Assembly: GCF_003576645.1 (NCBI RefSeq)
Contig: NC_044930.1
Span: forward strand, 9,411,932-9,475,931
Source: Ipomoea triloba
Taxonomy: Eukaryota; Streptophyta; Magnoliopsida; Solanales; Convolvulaceae
Length of the DNA: 64,000 nucleotides
Direction: 5' to 3'
Shown here: one piece after another, positions 44,961-55,653 of the stretch
How the letters are laid out: every line of letters begins with the position of its first letter
Position numbering within the stretch: position 1 is the first letter of the stretch
Program-made: the position numbers and the translations under genes
Notes under the pieces: model-generated
What the model saw: only the letters and a program-made list of their open reading frames with translations
What the model was told of the DNA's origin: nothing
Databases searched by the model: none

Positions 44961-45675
44961 GCATTTGCACACAACATAATGGAATTTAAAACATCATCTA
45001 ATTGCATGCTTAAACCCATCACTACAGATTACGTTGAATTCAAAGTTTGTATTCAAACTCGTTTTTCAATTTAAATATTACTCTTACATTCGTAGTCTTC
45101 ACTTGCCATCTTTCAGAATCAAACTTCGATTGTTGTTTGATGATGTCTTCCTCCAGATGCACAGGGTCGTTGCAATTTCGCGACCGCCGGTCGGAAGATG
45201 CCTTTGGCGCAGAGTAGTTGATCACAATCTTTAATTTAAGTCCAAGTAGAATCCTACGTGATCTTCTTCTCCATCCTAATATCTTGGAATCAATTTAAAT
45301 ATAAAATTAGTTTATAATTGGAGCTTGGATAAAATGCAATAGTATCATTTTTTATTATTTAAGTTAATGATCTCCTAATAAATGATTAATTAATCTAGAC
45401 CACTGTTTGATTTAATCTCAAGGGCTTGGATGGGTTCTTATGTTCCTACCTAACTAGAAGTTCTCACTTGATGCCTCCCATATATATATATATATATAGT
45501 TAATTCCCAAAATGGTCATCCGACTATAACATTTTCTTAATTTCATTCCTTGACTTTTAATTGCACCCAATGTGGTTCTTCGACTATTGAATTTTAAGCC
45601 AAAATGGTCATCTGTTAGGTTTGACGTGAAGTATGTGTTAAAATGGAGGGTAAAATGGGTAATTCATATTTGCCC

Positions 45676-46204
45676 TACCAAGCCACATAGGGCCGCTGTC
45701 GGCGGCGACGGCGCTAAGGACCTTAGAGTTCCGCTGCTGAACATTGCTAACGTCCAAGAAAGAACTGACTCCCTCCAGAAGTTCCTCTCCACCTCTGTCA
45801 CCAGCACATTCTCCTCTGTGAAGAACAAATGGGCATGGTGTCCACTGAGATCGCCACTGCCATACACCAGATTATAGTCAACGGCGCTGCCCTCATCGCT
45901 TCCACCTAAGCCGCAAATGAAGTTAGCCCCGTCGTGTCCAGCAAAGTTATTGACCATAAATCGACTAATAAACATCTGTTTTTCGAGGTCGATTTCTTTG
46001 ACCAGAATAGGGTCGCGGCGGATCCGGCGGCCAGGATTGGGAAATCATCAAGCTGGATGCGGTGGAGCTGCTAGCGGAGTACATCCATTTCTGCGAGATA
46101 TGCGGAAAGGGATTCAAGCGAGACGTGAATCTTCGGATGCATATGTGAACTCACGGGAACCAGTTCAAGATGCCGGAGGCGTTGGCGAAGCCTTGGAAAT
46201 GCGG
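45676..46204 (+). pseudogene. Captured fragment of a STOP1-like C2H2 zinc-finger gene
   Basis: Successive frames read RVPLLNIANVQERTDSLQKF, then MVSTEIATAIHQIIVNGAAL, then [20 protein letters not shown], then [20 protein letters not shown], ending with HGNQFKMPEALAKP. This order (coiled N-terminus, conserved IHQIIVNGAAL, first C2H2 finger [17 protein letters not shown]) is that of STOP1/SENSITIVE TO PROTON RHIZOTOXICITY transcription factors, which control acid-soil and aluminium tolerance. It is broken by frameshifts (about 45828 and 46060), a stop at about 45907 and a TGA where the family has Arg after the finger (46147). Only the N-terminal half was captured. Confidence 0.8.
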
Positions 46205-46562
46205 CGGTGTCATGTCTGGACTCAATTTTGGATCATCTATTTTCATCACAGGAAGAAAAGTATCGGTTGGGTTGTCGAAACTTTGCCATAAAGTCTTCCC
46301 CGAAAGATTATCAATCAGAACTAAGTTCTCTGAATCCAAAAGCCTTGATGTGCTTGCAGTCTTGTGTGGCTTAGAGGCACCAGTAACATCCAGTTGTGTG
46401 GAGAAATATGTGGCGCCAGTACCATTCAAGACATAAAGATTTCCATCTTCTTTAATGGCAAAAACTCCTCTGGAAGATTCCAAAATTGGGATTTCCCTAT
46501 GGCAACCCACATAACCCAATTTCTCGCCAAAATTATGCAGCTTGAAGACGGCGGCGACGAGT
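46205..46562 (-). pseudogene. Captured fragment of a G-type lectin S-receptor-like kinase
   Basis: The minus-strand frame has GYVGCHREIPILESSRGVFAI, KEDGNLYVLNGTGATYFST, RLLDSENLVLIDN and LWQSFDNPTDTFLPVMK. These are hallmarks of the bulb-type (G-type) lectin domain of plant S-domain receptor kinases, in which VW.A.R..PI..SSGVFAI, DGNL.VL, LLDSGNLVL and WQSFD.PTDTFLPGM occur in this order. The lectin similarity stops near 46205, where the STOP1 fragment begins in the opposite orientation. No kinase or membrane segment is present. The frame is open for about 110 codons but lacks a proper start or signal peptide. Confidence 0.85.
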
Positions 46563-46808
46563 TAATCCTCTAAACAATAAACAATATAATTTGGGGAAAA
46601 AAGGGCATCAGGTCAATAGTCTAAACAAGAAACAATATAAATTGTCCATTTTGTCCCTCATTTTAACGGCACATTCACGCCAAAGCTAATGGAGATCATT
46701 TTGGCTTAAAATTCAATAATCAAGGGACCACATTGGATGTAATTAAAAGTCAAGGAACCAAATTAAGAAAAGGTCATAGTCGGAGGACCATTTTGAGAAT
46801 TAACTCTA

Positions 46809-46844
<36 letters not shown>

Positions 46845-46846
<2 letters not shown>

Positions 46847-47141
46847 ATTCTAATCATATGAGAACTATGCCCCCAAGTGAGAACGTGAGGACAAATTCAA
46901 ATCATCTGCAAGATCTTATGGATGAGAAATCAAGTAAAAAATTAGCGGGGTCATTTTAATAAATATTATAAACTTTTAAAATGAGCGGGGTCATTTTCAT
47001 AAATATTACAAAATTTTGTTTATTTCAATCGTTAGATCTACTAGATCAATGGTTCTGATTCAACCGTTAGATCTACTAGATCAATGGTTCTGATTTGTCC
47101 TTACATTCTCACCTGGGACATGATTCTCACCTGATTAAGGA

Positions 47142-47145
<4 letters not shown>
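46845..47145. mobile_element. Small MITE (ATGAGAACTATG.CCC.AGTGAGAA family)
   Basis: The left end ATGAGAACTATGCCCCCAAG with GTGAGAACGTGAGGACAAAT is inverted at the right (ATTTGTCCTTACATTCTCAC and TGGGACATGATTCTCACCTG). Inside are two local direct repeats: GCGGGGTCATTTT.ATAAATATTA (46946, 46984) and CCGTTAGATCTACTAGATCA. Flanked by CT/TA microsatellites. Confidence 0.65.
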
Positions 47146-47181
<36 letters not shown>

Positions 47182-47390
47182 TGATCGTATGAGAATCACC
47201 CCATCACATAAGTACAAGAATCAATCTGGTGCATTAAGCATTATGCTATGTGTATATTAAGCATGTTCCTAGGCTCACAACACATGTTTAATATACCCTC
47301 ATACTTAATATGCAAAGAACATAATGCACAGAACATAATGCTCTATATGCATGCACGTATTTGTAATTCCCCAACTAAATTATTGCAAAT

Positions 47391-47606
47391 ATGTGGTTTA
47401 TAAATTAAAGAGGTCTTTTCGCACAAAATAAAATAAAGAGGTCTGGGAAGAGATTGATTACACATAGTACATACAATTGAATTATTTCAGACATGTGGCA
47501 GACAAGCTAGCTGTCTGCCGAAATAATTCAATTGTATGTACTATGTAGTATGTAGTCAATCTCTTCCCAGCCAGATCAGACCTCTTTAATTTATAAACCA
47601 CATTTT
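47391..47606. repeat. Long hairpin (foldback) sequence
   Basis: The arms pair over about 95-105 nt with short interruptions: ATGTGGTTTATAAATTAAAG at 47391 with its inverse at 47584-47604; GTACATACAATTGAATTATT at 47468 with its inverse at 47522-47543. The centre is GGCAGACAAGCTAGCTGTCTGCC. A third partial arm copy (47617-47690) follows. Transcripts would form near-perfect dsRNA. Confidence 0.8.
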
Positions 47607-47855
47607 TTTTAAATAAAAAAATGTGGTTTTAAATTAAAGAGGTCTGGGAATTACCTACATACTACATAATTTATAAACCACATATTTGCAGTAAACTAGT
47701 TGTCACAGCAATAATGACCAAAATGCATGTTTGCAAATCTATTTGAAGTCAAATCATCTTAAAATAAATTAATTTGTAATTATTTGTTATTAACTCTAAT
47801 TAGATGAAATTAATTTTTAATTTGTTGATATTAGGTCCAATTTAACTGTCATTAG

Positions 47856-48578
<723 letters not shown>

Positions 48579-48584
48579 GGGTCA

Positions 48585-48930
48585 TGTTTAAGTATGGCCG
48601 CTCCTTAACGTGCGGTCAGTGCGGCCGCACCACTATGTACACAAATATAAATCACTTAATGTTAGAAAATGCACTACACAAATATGCATCATTAGGTACG
48701 TATCACCAAAAAATACCCCACTAGGTATGCAAATATACACCACACAGTGTTAGCAAATGCAACATTAGGTGCAGTGAAGTTATGGTGCATTATTTTGGGT
48801 GTGTTGTGTGTTTTTTTGTGTTTTTGTGTATTTTCATTGTGGTGCATTTTTTAACATTGAATGGTGCATTTTCTAACATTTAGTGGTGCAAACCGCACCG
48901 ACCGCATGGGAAGGCGCGACCACATTTGTG
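48585..48930. mobile_element. MITE with GCGGTC.GTGCGG termini
   Basis: TGGCCGCTCCTTAACGTGCGG and TCAGTGCGGCCGCACCAC at the left are inverted at the right (GGTGCAAACCGCACCGA, CCGCATGGGAAGGCGCGACCA). The interior has TTAGTGGTGCA/TGCACCAC.. repeats around GTTAGAAAATGCA. No coding. Confidence 0.6.
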
Positions 48931-48960
48931 TGGAGAGGAGGGGGGGGGATGGATCAAATT

Positions 48961-49450
48961 AGAATGTGTGCCTACGAGAGAAATAAGAACCAATCATAGC
49001 CGTCCATCTAGATAGATCTAACGTATCAATAAAAAAAATTTTAAAAATGCGGTGACATTTTTTTTATAAATAATTCAATCTTTGAAGTGCAATTAAATTG
49101 TGTTAAATGTGCAAGTAATAGTTTCATAGAGTACACCTAAGTGTAAGTAAAATATATTAAAAGTACAACAATATAATATGTATACCAAGCAACAATATTA
49201 AGTGTACATAAGTTTATAATTAGTTGCACCAAATATTATAATTAAGTGCACCAGTGTGAAAAAGTAAATTACTTATACTATTAAGTACGTGTAACTGGTT
49301 GCACTTTTAACATATGTTACTTATGCTCAAAGTTCGAGTTATTTACAAAAATGTAAGAACACATTTTTTTTTATTACATGCATATGATCTGTTGATCTTT
49401 TCATATAGACAACTCAAATTAGTTCTTATTTTTCTCATGCGTGTTCATTC
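48961..49450. mobile_element. MITE, GAACCAAT..AGCCGT family, second complete copy
   Basis: The left arm AGAGAAATAAGAACCAATCA with AGCCGTCCATCTAGA is inverted at the right (TATAGACAACTCAAATTAGT, TTCTTATTTTTCTCATG). The interior of GTGCAAGTAA and TTAGTTGCACC motifs agrees with 19858-20291. Confidence 0.65.
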
Positions 49451-49464
49451 TCTCCTGTGTGCCC

Positions 49465-49468
<4 letters not shown>

Positions 49469-49535
<67 letters not shown>

Positions 49536-49715
49536 TATTTATATATACCTATATATATATATATATATATATATAGATATTTATATATACCTATATATAT
49601 ATATATATATATATATAGATATTTATATATACCTATATATATATATATATATATATATAGATATTTATATATACCTATATATATATATATATATATATAT
49701 AGGTATATATAAATA

Positions 49716-49783
<68 letters not shown>
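49469..49783. repeat. TA array with higher-order 42-bp repeat and inverted copy
   Basis: Within a TA run, the 22-bp word TAGATATTTATATATACCTA occurs four times with an exact 42-bp period (its G at 49534, 49576, 49618, 49660), and once inverted at 49701-49720 (AGGTATATATAAATATCTAT). The rest is pure TA. Confidence 0.95.
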
Positions 49784-49789
<6 letters not shown>

Positions 49790-49808
49790 TCAAATTCATA
49801 TTTACTAA

Positions 49809-52543
49809 TAACAAAAGTTTAAAATTTTTTTTTTGCTTAAACACATTACAATAATTAAGTATTTGATTTCAATTATCAATCTCATTCCAACATTTGAACA
49901 AAATGTCTAAAATCTGACGAAACTGTTAGTTGAGAATTAAATTTGAAAATGTTTTCATAATTTAAAACATTTGGCGTAAAACATGGATATAAATGTGGCC
50001 AGACGTAGGTCATGGATGAGGTCATACTTGTGACGCAATTAACTAAAGTTAGCCTCGCAAATCTGTGCTATATATAAAGCAAAACACCTCAACACCTTGA
50101 AATGCAACGATTTCTCATCTATAAAAAGCAACCAAATGCCAAATAAACCTCGGCGAAAATTACCCCACTAAACATCGCTAACTTGTTGCATTGTCAAAGG
50201 CAGTGAGGTATGTATGCTTCGTTGCTCTTTCAGTTACATTCGTACTTTCAAAGTTTCAAATTAAACATATAATTTCTTATTTGTGAAGTTCCCCCCTGCT
50301 CCTGCTCCTCCTCCCCACTCCCAGCCCCCAATTTATTGTGGCATGTCTTGAGTACTCAGTTCATGTGTATTTCATATTGTTAAAATAATTACAACTCTTG
50401 AAAAAGATCTTATAAGTTATAACATCACCGGAGCAGATCTAGAAAGGTAAAAGGGGGTAGTTGCCCCCTCATCCACCCATCACCATTATATATATATATA
50501 TATATATATGCTCTAGTAAAAATTAAATAAAATATTTTTATGCATAAAAATTGCCAGAGGTTGAGATAGTTTAGTTTGTAGTTAGTGGTTATTTTATTAA
50601 AAAATTGCCAGAGGTTGAGATAGTTTAGTTTGTAGTTAGTGGTTATTTTATTATGCAAGGTCTAAGGATCAAACCTAGTTGAATACATTATTTGTTGGAC
50701 ATCTTAATTCCATGGATTTTAGGAAGAAAAAAATTAATCTTGAGACAAAATTACCCTTCATTTTTTAAACCTAAAATTGATACATGACATTCCCTTCTAA
50801 ATTATAGCGTGTATTACATTTGTGTAAGTTCATTTAATTTAATCTTTATATGCAACAACTATTCAAAATTTCAATCTTTATATGCGTTATATACTATACA
50901 GTAGATTCGTGTATGTTCATTTGATTATTTATATGTAGAACTCATCAAAATTTGCATTCTTTATATGCAACAACTCCACTAATTTGTGAATTAATTTGTC
51001 AATTAATAATAATAATAATTATAATAATAATAACAACAACAACAACAACAATGGGCATTTTGGACTTTATACTACTTATTCCCTCTCAATTCCCATGTAT
51101 ACCAACATTATTGGAATTGAAATTCCCAGTAATTTTATTTTGCAAACCAAACACTTCCACTTTAATTCTCACATTATTCTTTTCCCCATGTAATTGCAAT
51201 TCTTTTCTCACTTAATTCCTTCCCTCTAACCAAACACCCTATAACTGTATTAGTTATACCTAAATTATAGATTCAGTCTATGAATTATTATTCTATACAA
51301 ATTTTCTCTTTAATTATGTTGATAGTGGTGTTTCAATTCATTATTTATAGACTTTATTAATGTTAACAATTTATTTTGAATTTCTAAATTATTAAAGAAC
51401 ATATTGGTTATTTCGTAAAATAATATTTTCAAATTTCCTTCATGAATCTCAATGCTAGATGGTGAAAAATTAAAAATGTTAGTCATGTAATCTGATCCAT
51501 ATTAAAATGATTAGTTTAGTTTGTATGTAGGAATACTAAATAAATGCAATTAAATTTGTCAAGCACCTTGTGTTCAGTGGACACATATGTGGTTCTCCTT
51601 AATGAAAGGTCATAGGATCAAGCCTCATACCCAATTCAATCATCCACTATAGTGTTAATTTCTCAATTTTGTGCCAAGGCTAAACTGGGTATTAACAAAA
51701 AAAAAATACTTTGAACTCTAAATAGTGACTACAATTCATCAACGTAACAGGCAAAAAAGAAACAATGACTGAAGACAGGGAGGGAAATACGCATCTACGA
51801 GAATTAATAATCTGTTTCGAAAAGATTAAAGATTTAAAACCACATTTTTCTTCAGAAGTATGTATATACAGAGTGCACGAGAAGCTGCGTACAGCAAACC
51901 CAGAGGCTTATACACCTTTGACAATTTCCATTGGGCCTAACCATCATAAACCTTGCAATTCGAGGTTGTGGGAGTTGGAAGGGTTGAAGGAATTTTATAC
52001 ACTGTCCCTTTTAAACAGAGCACAAGGAGTGGGTGTGGAGGAGTGTTGGAAGAAATTAAAGGAGTTGGAAGGCAGAGCTAAGAGCTATTATAATGATCAC
52101 GTAAGAGGTCTTGGGGATGAATTCGTGAAGATGCTATTGCTTGATGGTTGCTTTATACTGGAATTTGTTATTAGATCATTTCTTCGAGCGCTTGGCGGAG
52201 TGCGAGAATACGACGATGATCCCATTTACAATATTAGCGCGGGATGGAAAGATATATTGTTCGTGACATGTTGCTCCTGGAAAACCAACTCCCCTTCTTT
52301 GTTCTGCAATCACTCTAGACATGATTATTGGTCGGTCTGGCAACATAGAATTCTCAGACATGGTGGAATTTGTATTTCGGATTAAGATAGGAAAGATGAA
52401 CATTTTCTCCCTACTCGGTAGTACTGAGCTCAACCCTCAAGAGATAAAGCATTTACTTCAGGCAGTGCACATTTTCTGCCGACCCCCCCAACCCCTAATA
52501 AATAATGGGAAGATTCAACTGCAGCAGGAGGAGGCATGTTCTT
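49809..52543. repeat. Duplication unit A (DUF247 copy 2 with its upstream region)
   Basis: Nearly identical to 52968-55653, differing mainly by one-base indels in runs, a 52-bp tandem duplication (50551-50655, single in unit B) and a few substitutions. It ends in the middle of the DUF247 coding region at N's (52544-52568). Confidence 0.95.
51765..52543 (+). pseudogene. DUF247 protein copy 2, truncated and frameshifted
   Basis: From the ATG at 51765 this is the same as copy 3 through YNIS (about 157 codons). A 2-bp insertion then follows (AGCGCGGG at 52237 against AGCGGG) and a 1-bp deletion at about 52317 (CTCTAGACATG against CTCTATGACATG); together they destroy the reading frame. The sequence stops at the N gap at 52544, so the C-terminal half, including the membrane helix, is missing. 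Both lesions are the kind made by sequencing or assembly error, and the gap adjoins, so this may be a poor-quality second copy of copy 3 rather than a real gene. Confidence 0.85.
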
Positions 52544-52967
52544 NNNNNNNNNNNNNNNNNNNNNNNNNCCCTCATCCACCCATCACCATTATATATATAT
52601 ATATATATATGCTCTAGTAAAAATTAAATAAAATATTTTTATGCATAAAAATTGCCAGAGGTTGAGATAGTTTAGTTTGTAGTTAGTNCCCTCATCCACC
52701 CATCACCATTATATATATATATATATATATATGCTCTAGTAAAAATTAAATAAAATATTTTTATGCATAAAAATTGCCAGAGGTTGAGATAGTTTAGTTT
52801 GTAGTTAGTGGTTATTTTATTATGCAAGGTCTAAGGATCAAACCTAGTTGAATACATTATTTGTTGGACATCTTAATTCCATGGATTTTAGGAAGAAAAA
52901 AATTAATCTTGAGACAAAATTACCCTTCATTTTTTAAACCTAAAATTGATACATGACATTCCCTAAC
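52544..52967. other. Gap junction with duplicated fragments (assembly scar)
   Basis: After 25 N's, 52569-52687 repeats sequence from unit A (about 50465-50582: CCCTCATCCACCCATCACCA...). After a single N (52688) the same sequence starts again and runs to 52967 (to TGACATTCCCT), where it switches abruptly to AACAAAGTTTAAA, the start of unit B. Two restarts of one sequence at N's indicate unresolved contig ends. Confidence 0.85.
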
Positions 52968-54107
52968 AAAGTTTAAATTTTTTTTTTTTGCTTAAACACA
53001 TTACAATAATTAAGTATTTGATTTCAATTATCAATCTCATTCCCATTTGAACAAAATGTCTAAAATCTGACGAAACTGTTAGTTGAGAATTAAATTTGAA
53101 AATGTTTTCATAATTTAAAACATTTGGCGTAAAACATGGATATAAATGTGGCCAGACGTAGGTCATGGATGAGGTCATACTTGTGACGCAATTAACTAAA
53201 GTTAGCCTCGCAAATCTGTGCTATATATAAAGCAAAACACCTCAACACCTTGAAATGCAACGATTTCTCATCTATAAAAAGCAACCAAATGCCAAATAAA
53301 CCTCGGCGAAAATTACCCCACTAAACATCGCTAACTTGTTGCATTGTCAAAGGCAGTGAGGTATGTATGCTTCGTTGCTCTTTCAGTTACATTCGTACTT
53401 TCAAAGTTTCAAATTAAACATATAATTTCTTATTTGTGAAGTTCCCCCCTGCTCCTGCTCCTCCTCCCCCACTCCCAGCCCCCAATTTATTGTGGCATGT
53501 CTTGAGTACTCAGTTCATGTGTATTTCATATTGTTAAAATAATTACAACTCTTGAAAAAGATCTTATAAGTTATAACATCACCGGAGCAGATCTAGAAAG
53601 GTAAAAGGGGGTAGTTGCCCCTCCATCCACCCATCCACCATTATATATATATATATATATATACTGCTCTAGTAAAAATTAAATAAAATATTTTTATGCA
53701 TAAAAAATTGCCAGAGGTTGAGATAGTTTAGTTTGTAGTTAGTGGTTATTTTATTATGCAAGGTCTAAGGATCAAACCTAGTTGAATACATTATTTGTTG
53801 GACATCTTAATTCCATGGATTTTAGGAAGAAAAAAATTAATCTTGAGACAAAATTACCCTTCATTTTTTAAACCTAAAATTGATACATGACATTCCCTTC
53901 TAAATTATAGCGTGTATTACATTTGTGTAAGTTCATTTAATTTAAATCTTTATATGCAACAACTATTCAAAATTTGCAATCTTTATATGCGTTATATATA
54001 TACAGTAGCATTCGTGTATGTTCATTTGAATTATTTATATGTAGAACTCATCAAAATTTGCATTCTTTATATGCAACAACTCCACTAATTTGTGAATTAA
54101 TTTGTCA

Positions 54108-54145
<38 letters not shown>

Positions 54146-55653
54146 CAACAACAACAACAATGGGCATTTTGGACTTTATACTACTTATTCCCTCTCAATT
54201 CCCATGTATACCAAACATTATTGGAATTGAAATTCCCAGTAATTTTATTTTTGCAAACCAAACACTTCCACTTTATTCTCACATTATTCTTTTCCCATGT
54301 AATTGCAATTCTTTTCTCACTTAATTCCTTCCCTCTAACCAAACACCCTATAACTGTATTAGTTATACCTAAATTATAGATTCAGTCTATGAATTATTAT
54401 TCTATACAAATTTTCTCTTTAATTATGTTGATAGTGGTTGTTTCAATTCATTATTTATAGACTTTATTAATGTTAACAATTTATTTTGAATTTCTAAATT
54501 ATTAAAGAACATATTGGTTATTTCGTAAAATAATATTTTCAAATTTCCTTCATGAATCTCAATGCTAGATGGTGAAAAATTAAAAATGTTAGTCATGTAA
54601 TCTGATCCATATTAAAATGATTAGTTTAGTTTGTATGTAGGAATACTAAATAAATGCAATTAAATTTGTCAAGCACCTTGTGTTCAGTGGACACATATGT
54701 GGTTCTCCTTAATGAAAGGTCATAGGATCAAGCCTCATACCCAATTCAATCATCCACTATAGTGTTAATTTCTCAATTTTGTGCCAAGGCTAAACTGGGT
54801 ATTAACAAAAAAAAAATACTTTGAACTCTAAATAGTGACTACAATTCATCAACGTAACAGGCAAAAAAGAAACAATGACTGAAGACAGGGAGGGAAATAC
54901 GCATCTACGAGAATTAATAATCTGTTTCGAAAAGATTAAAGATTTAAAACCACATTTTTCTTCAGAAGTATGTATATACAGAGTGCACGAGAAGCTGCGT
55001 ACAGCAAACCCAGAGGCTTATACACCTTTGACAATTTCCATTGGGCCTAACCATCATAAACCTTGCAATTCGAGGTTGTGGGAGTTGGAAGGGTTGAAGG
55101 AATTTTATACACTGTCCCTTTTAAACAGAGCACAAGGAGTGGGTGTGGAGGAGTGTTGGAAGAAATTAAAGGAGTTGGAAGGCAGAGCTAAGAGCTATTA
55201 TAATGATCACGTAAGAGGTCTTGGGGATGAATTCGTGAAGATGCTATTGCTTGATGGTTGCTTTATACTGGAATTTGTTATTAGATCATTTCTTCGAGCG
55301 CTTGGCGGAGTGCGAGAATACGACGATGATCCCATTTACAATATTAGCGGGATGGAAAGATATATTGTTCGTGACATGTTGCTCCTGGAAAACCAACTCC
55401 CCTTCTTTGTTCTGCAATCACTCTATGACATGATTATTGGTCGGTCTGGCAACATAGAATTCTCAGACATGGTGGAATTTGTATTTCGGATTAAGATAGG
55501 AAAGATGAACATTTTCTCCCTACTCGGTAGTACTGAGCTCAACCCTCAAGAGATAAAGCATTTACTTCAGGCAGTGCACATTTTCTGCCGACCCCCCCAA
55601 CCCCTAATAAATAATGGGAAGATTCAACTGCAGCAGGAGGAGGCATGTTCTTC
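52968..55653. repeat. Duplication unit B (DUF247 copy 3 upstream region and 5' coding part)
   Basis: Collinear with 49809-52543. Contains the promoter and leader of copy 3, an (AAT)n(AAC)n run (54113-54161), and the intron. Confidence 0.95.
53221..53360 (+). promoter_or_regulatory. Core promoter and leader exon of DUF247 copy 3, with uORF
   Basis: CTATATATAA at 53221, then a leader ending GGCAGTGAG|GTATGT (exon end 53360). A 14-codon uORF (53255-53299) starts MQRFLI as in copy 1, but is shorter because of an earlier TAA. The presumed intron runs to AACAG|GCAAA at 54860/54861, 14 nt before the main ATG. Copy 2 has the same features at 50067-50207. Confidence 0.45.

Larger units (their letters stand above)
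41391..45453. mobile_element. Large long-TIR element (~4 kb) containing an assembly gap
   Basis: TTAGGTAGGAACCTAAGAAC at 41391 is inverted at 45453 (GTTCTTATGTTCCTACCTAA). Similarity continues inward to ATTAATTAATCA.TGGTC and outward to GGGAGG..TGAGAAC, so the arms are about 100 bp or more. Inside are a GC-richer segment (41570-41760), the gap, a CACACA/GTGCACAC-rich repeat region (43080-44960) and another GC-richer segment (45110-45240). No transposase was seen, but 813 bp are unknown. It could be a Pack-type element or two unrelated copies of one MITE. Confidence 0.45.
45498..46805. mobile_element. Pack-MULE with two captured gene fragments (1308 bp)
   Basis: The arms, about 160-170 bp, are imperfect inverted repeats: AGTTAATTCCCAAAATGGTC at the left and, inverted, AGTTAATTCTCAAAATGGTC at the right. 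The pairing continues through TTGAATTTTAAGCCAAAATG to GTGTTAAAATGGAGGGTAAA. Between the arms lie a STOP1-type zinc-finger fragment (+) and a G-type lectin receptor kinase fragment (-), both GC-richer than the arms. The flanks are TA and CT microsatellites, so the 9-bp target-site duplication is not readable. Long TIRs with foreign gene pieces are the definition of a Pack-MULE. Confidence 0.85.
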
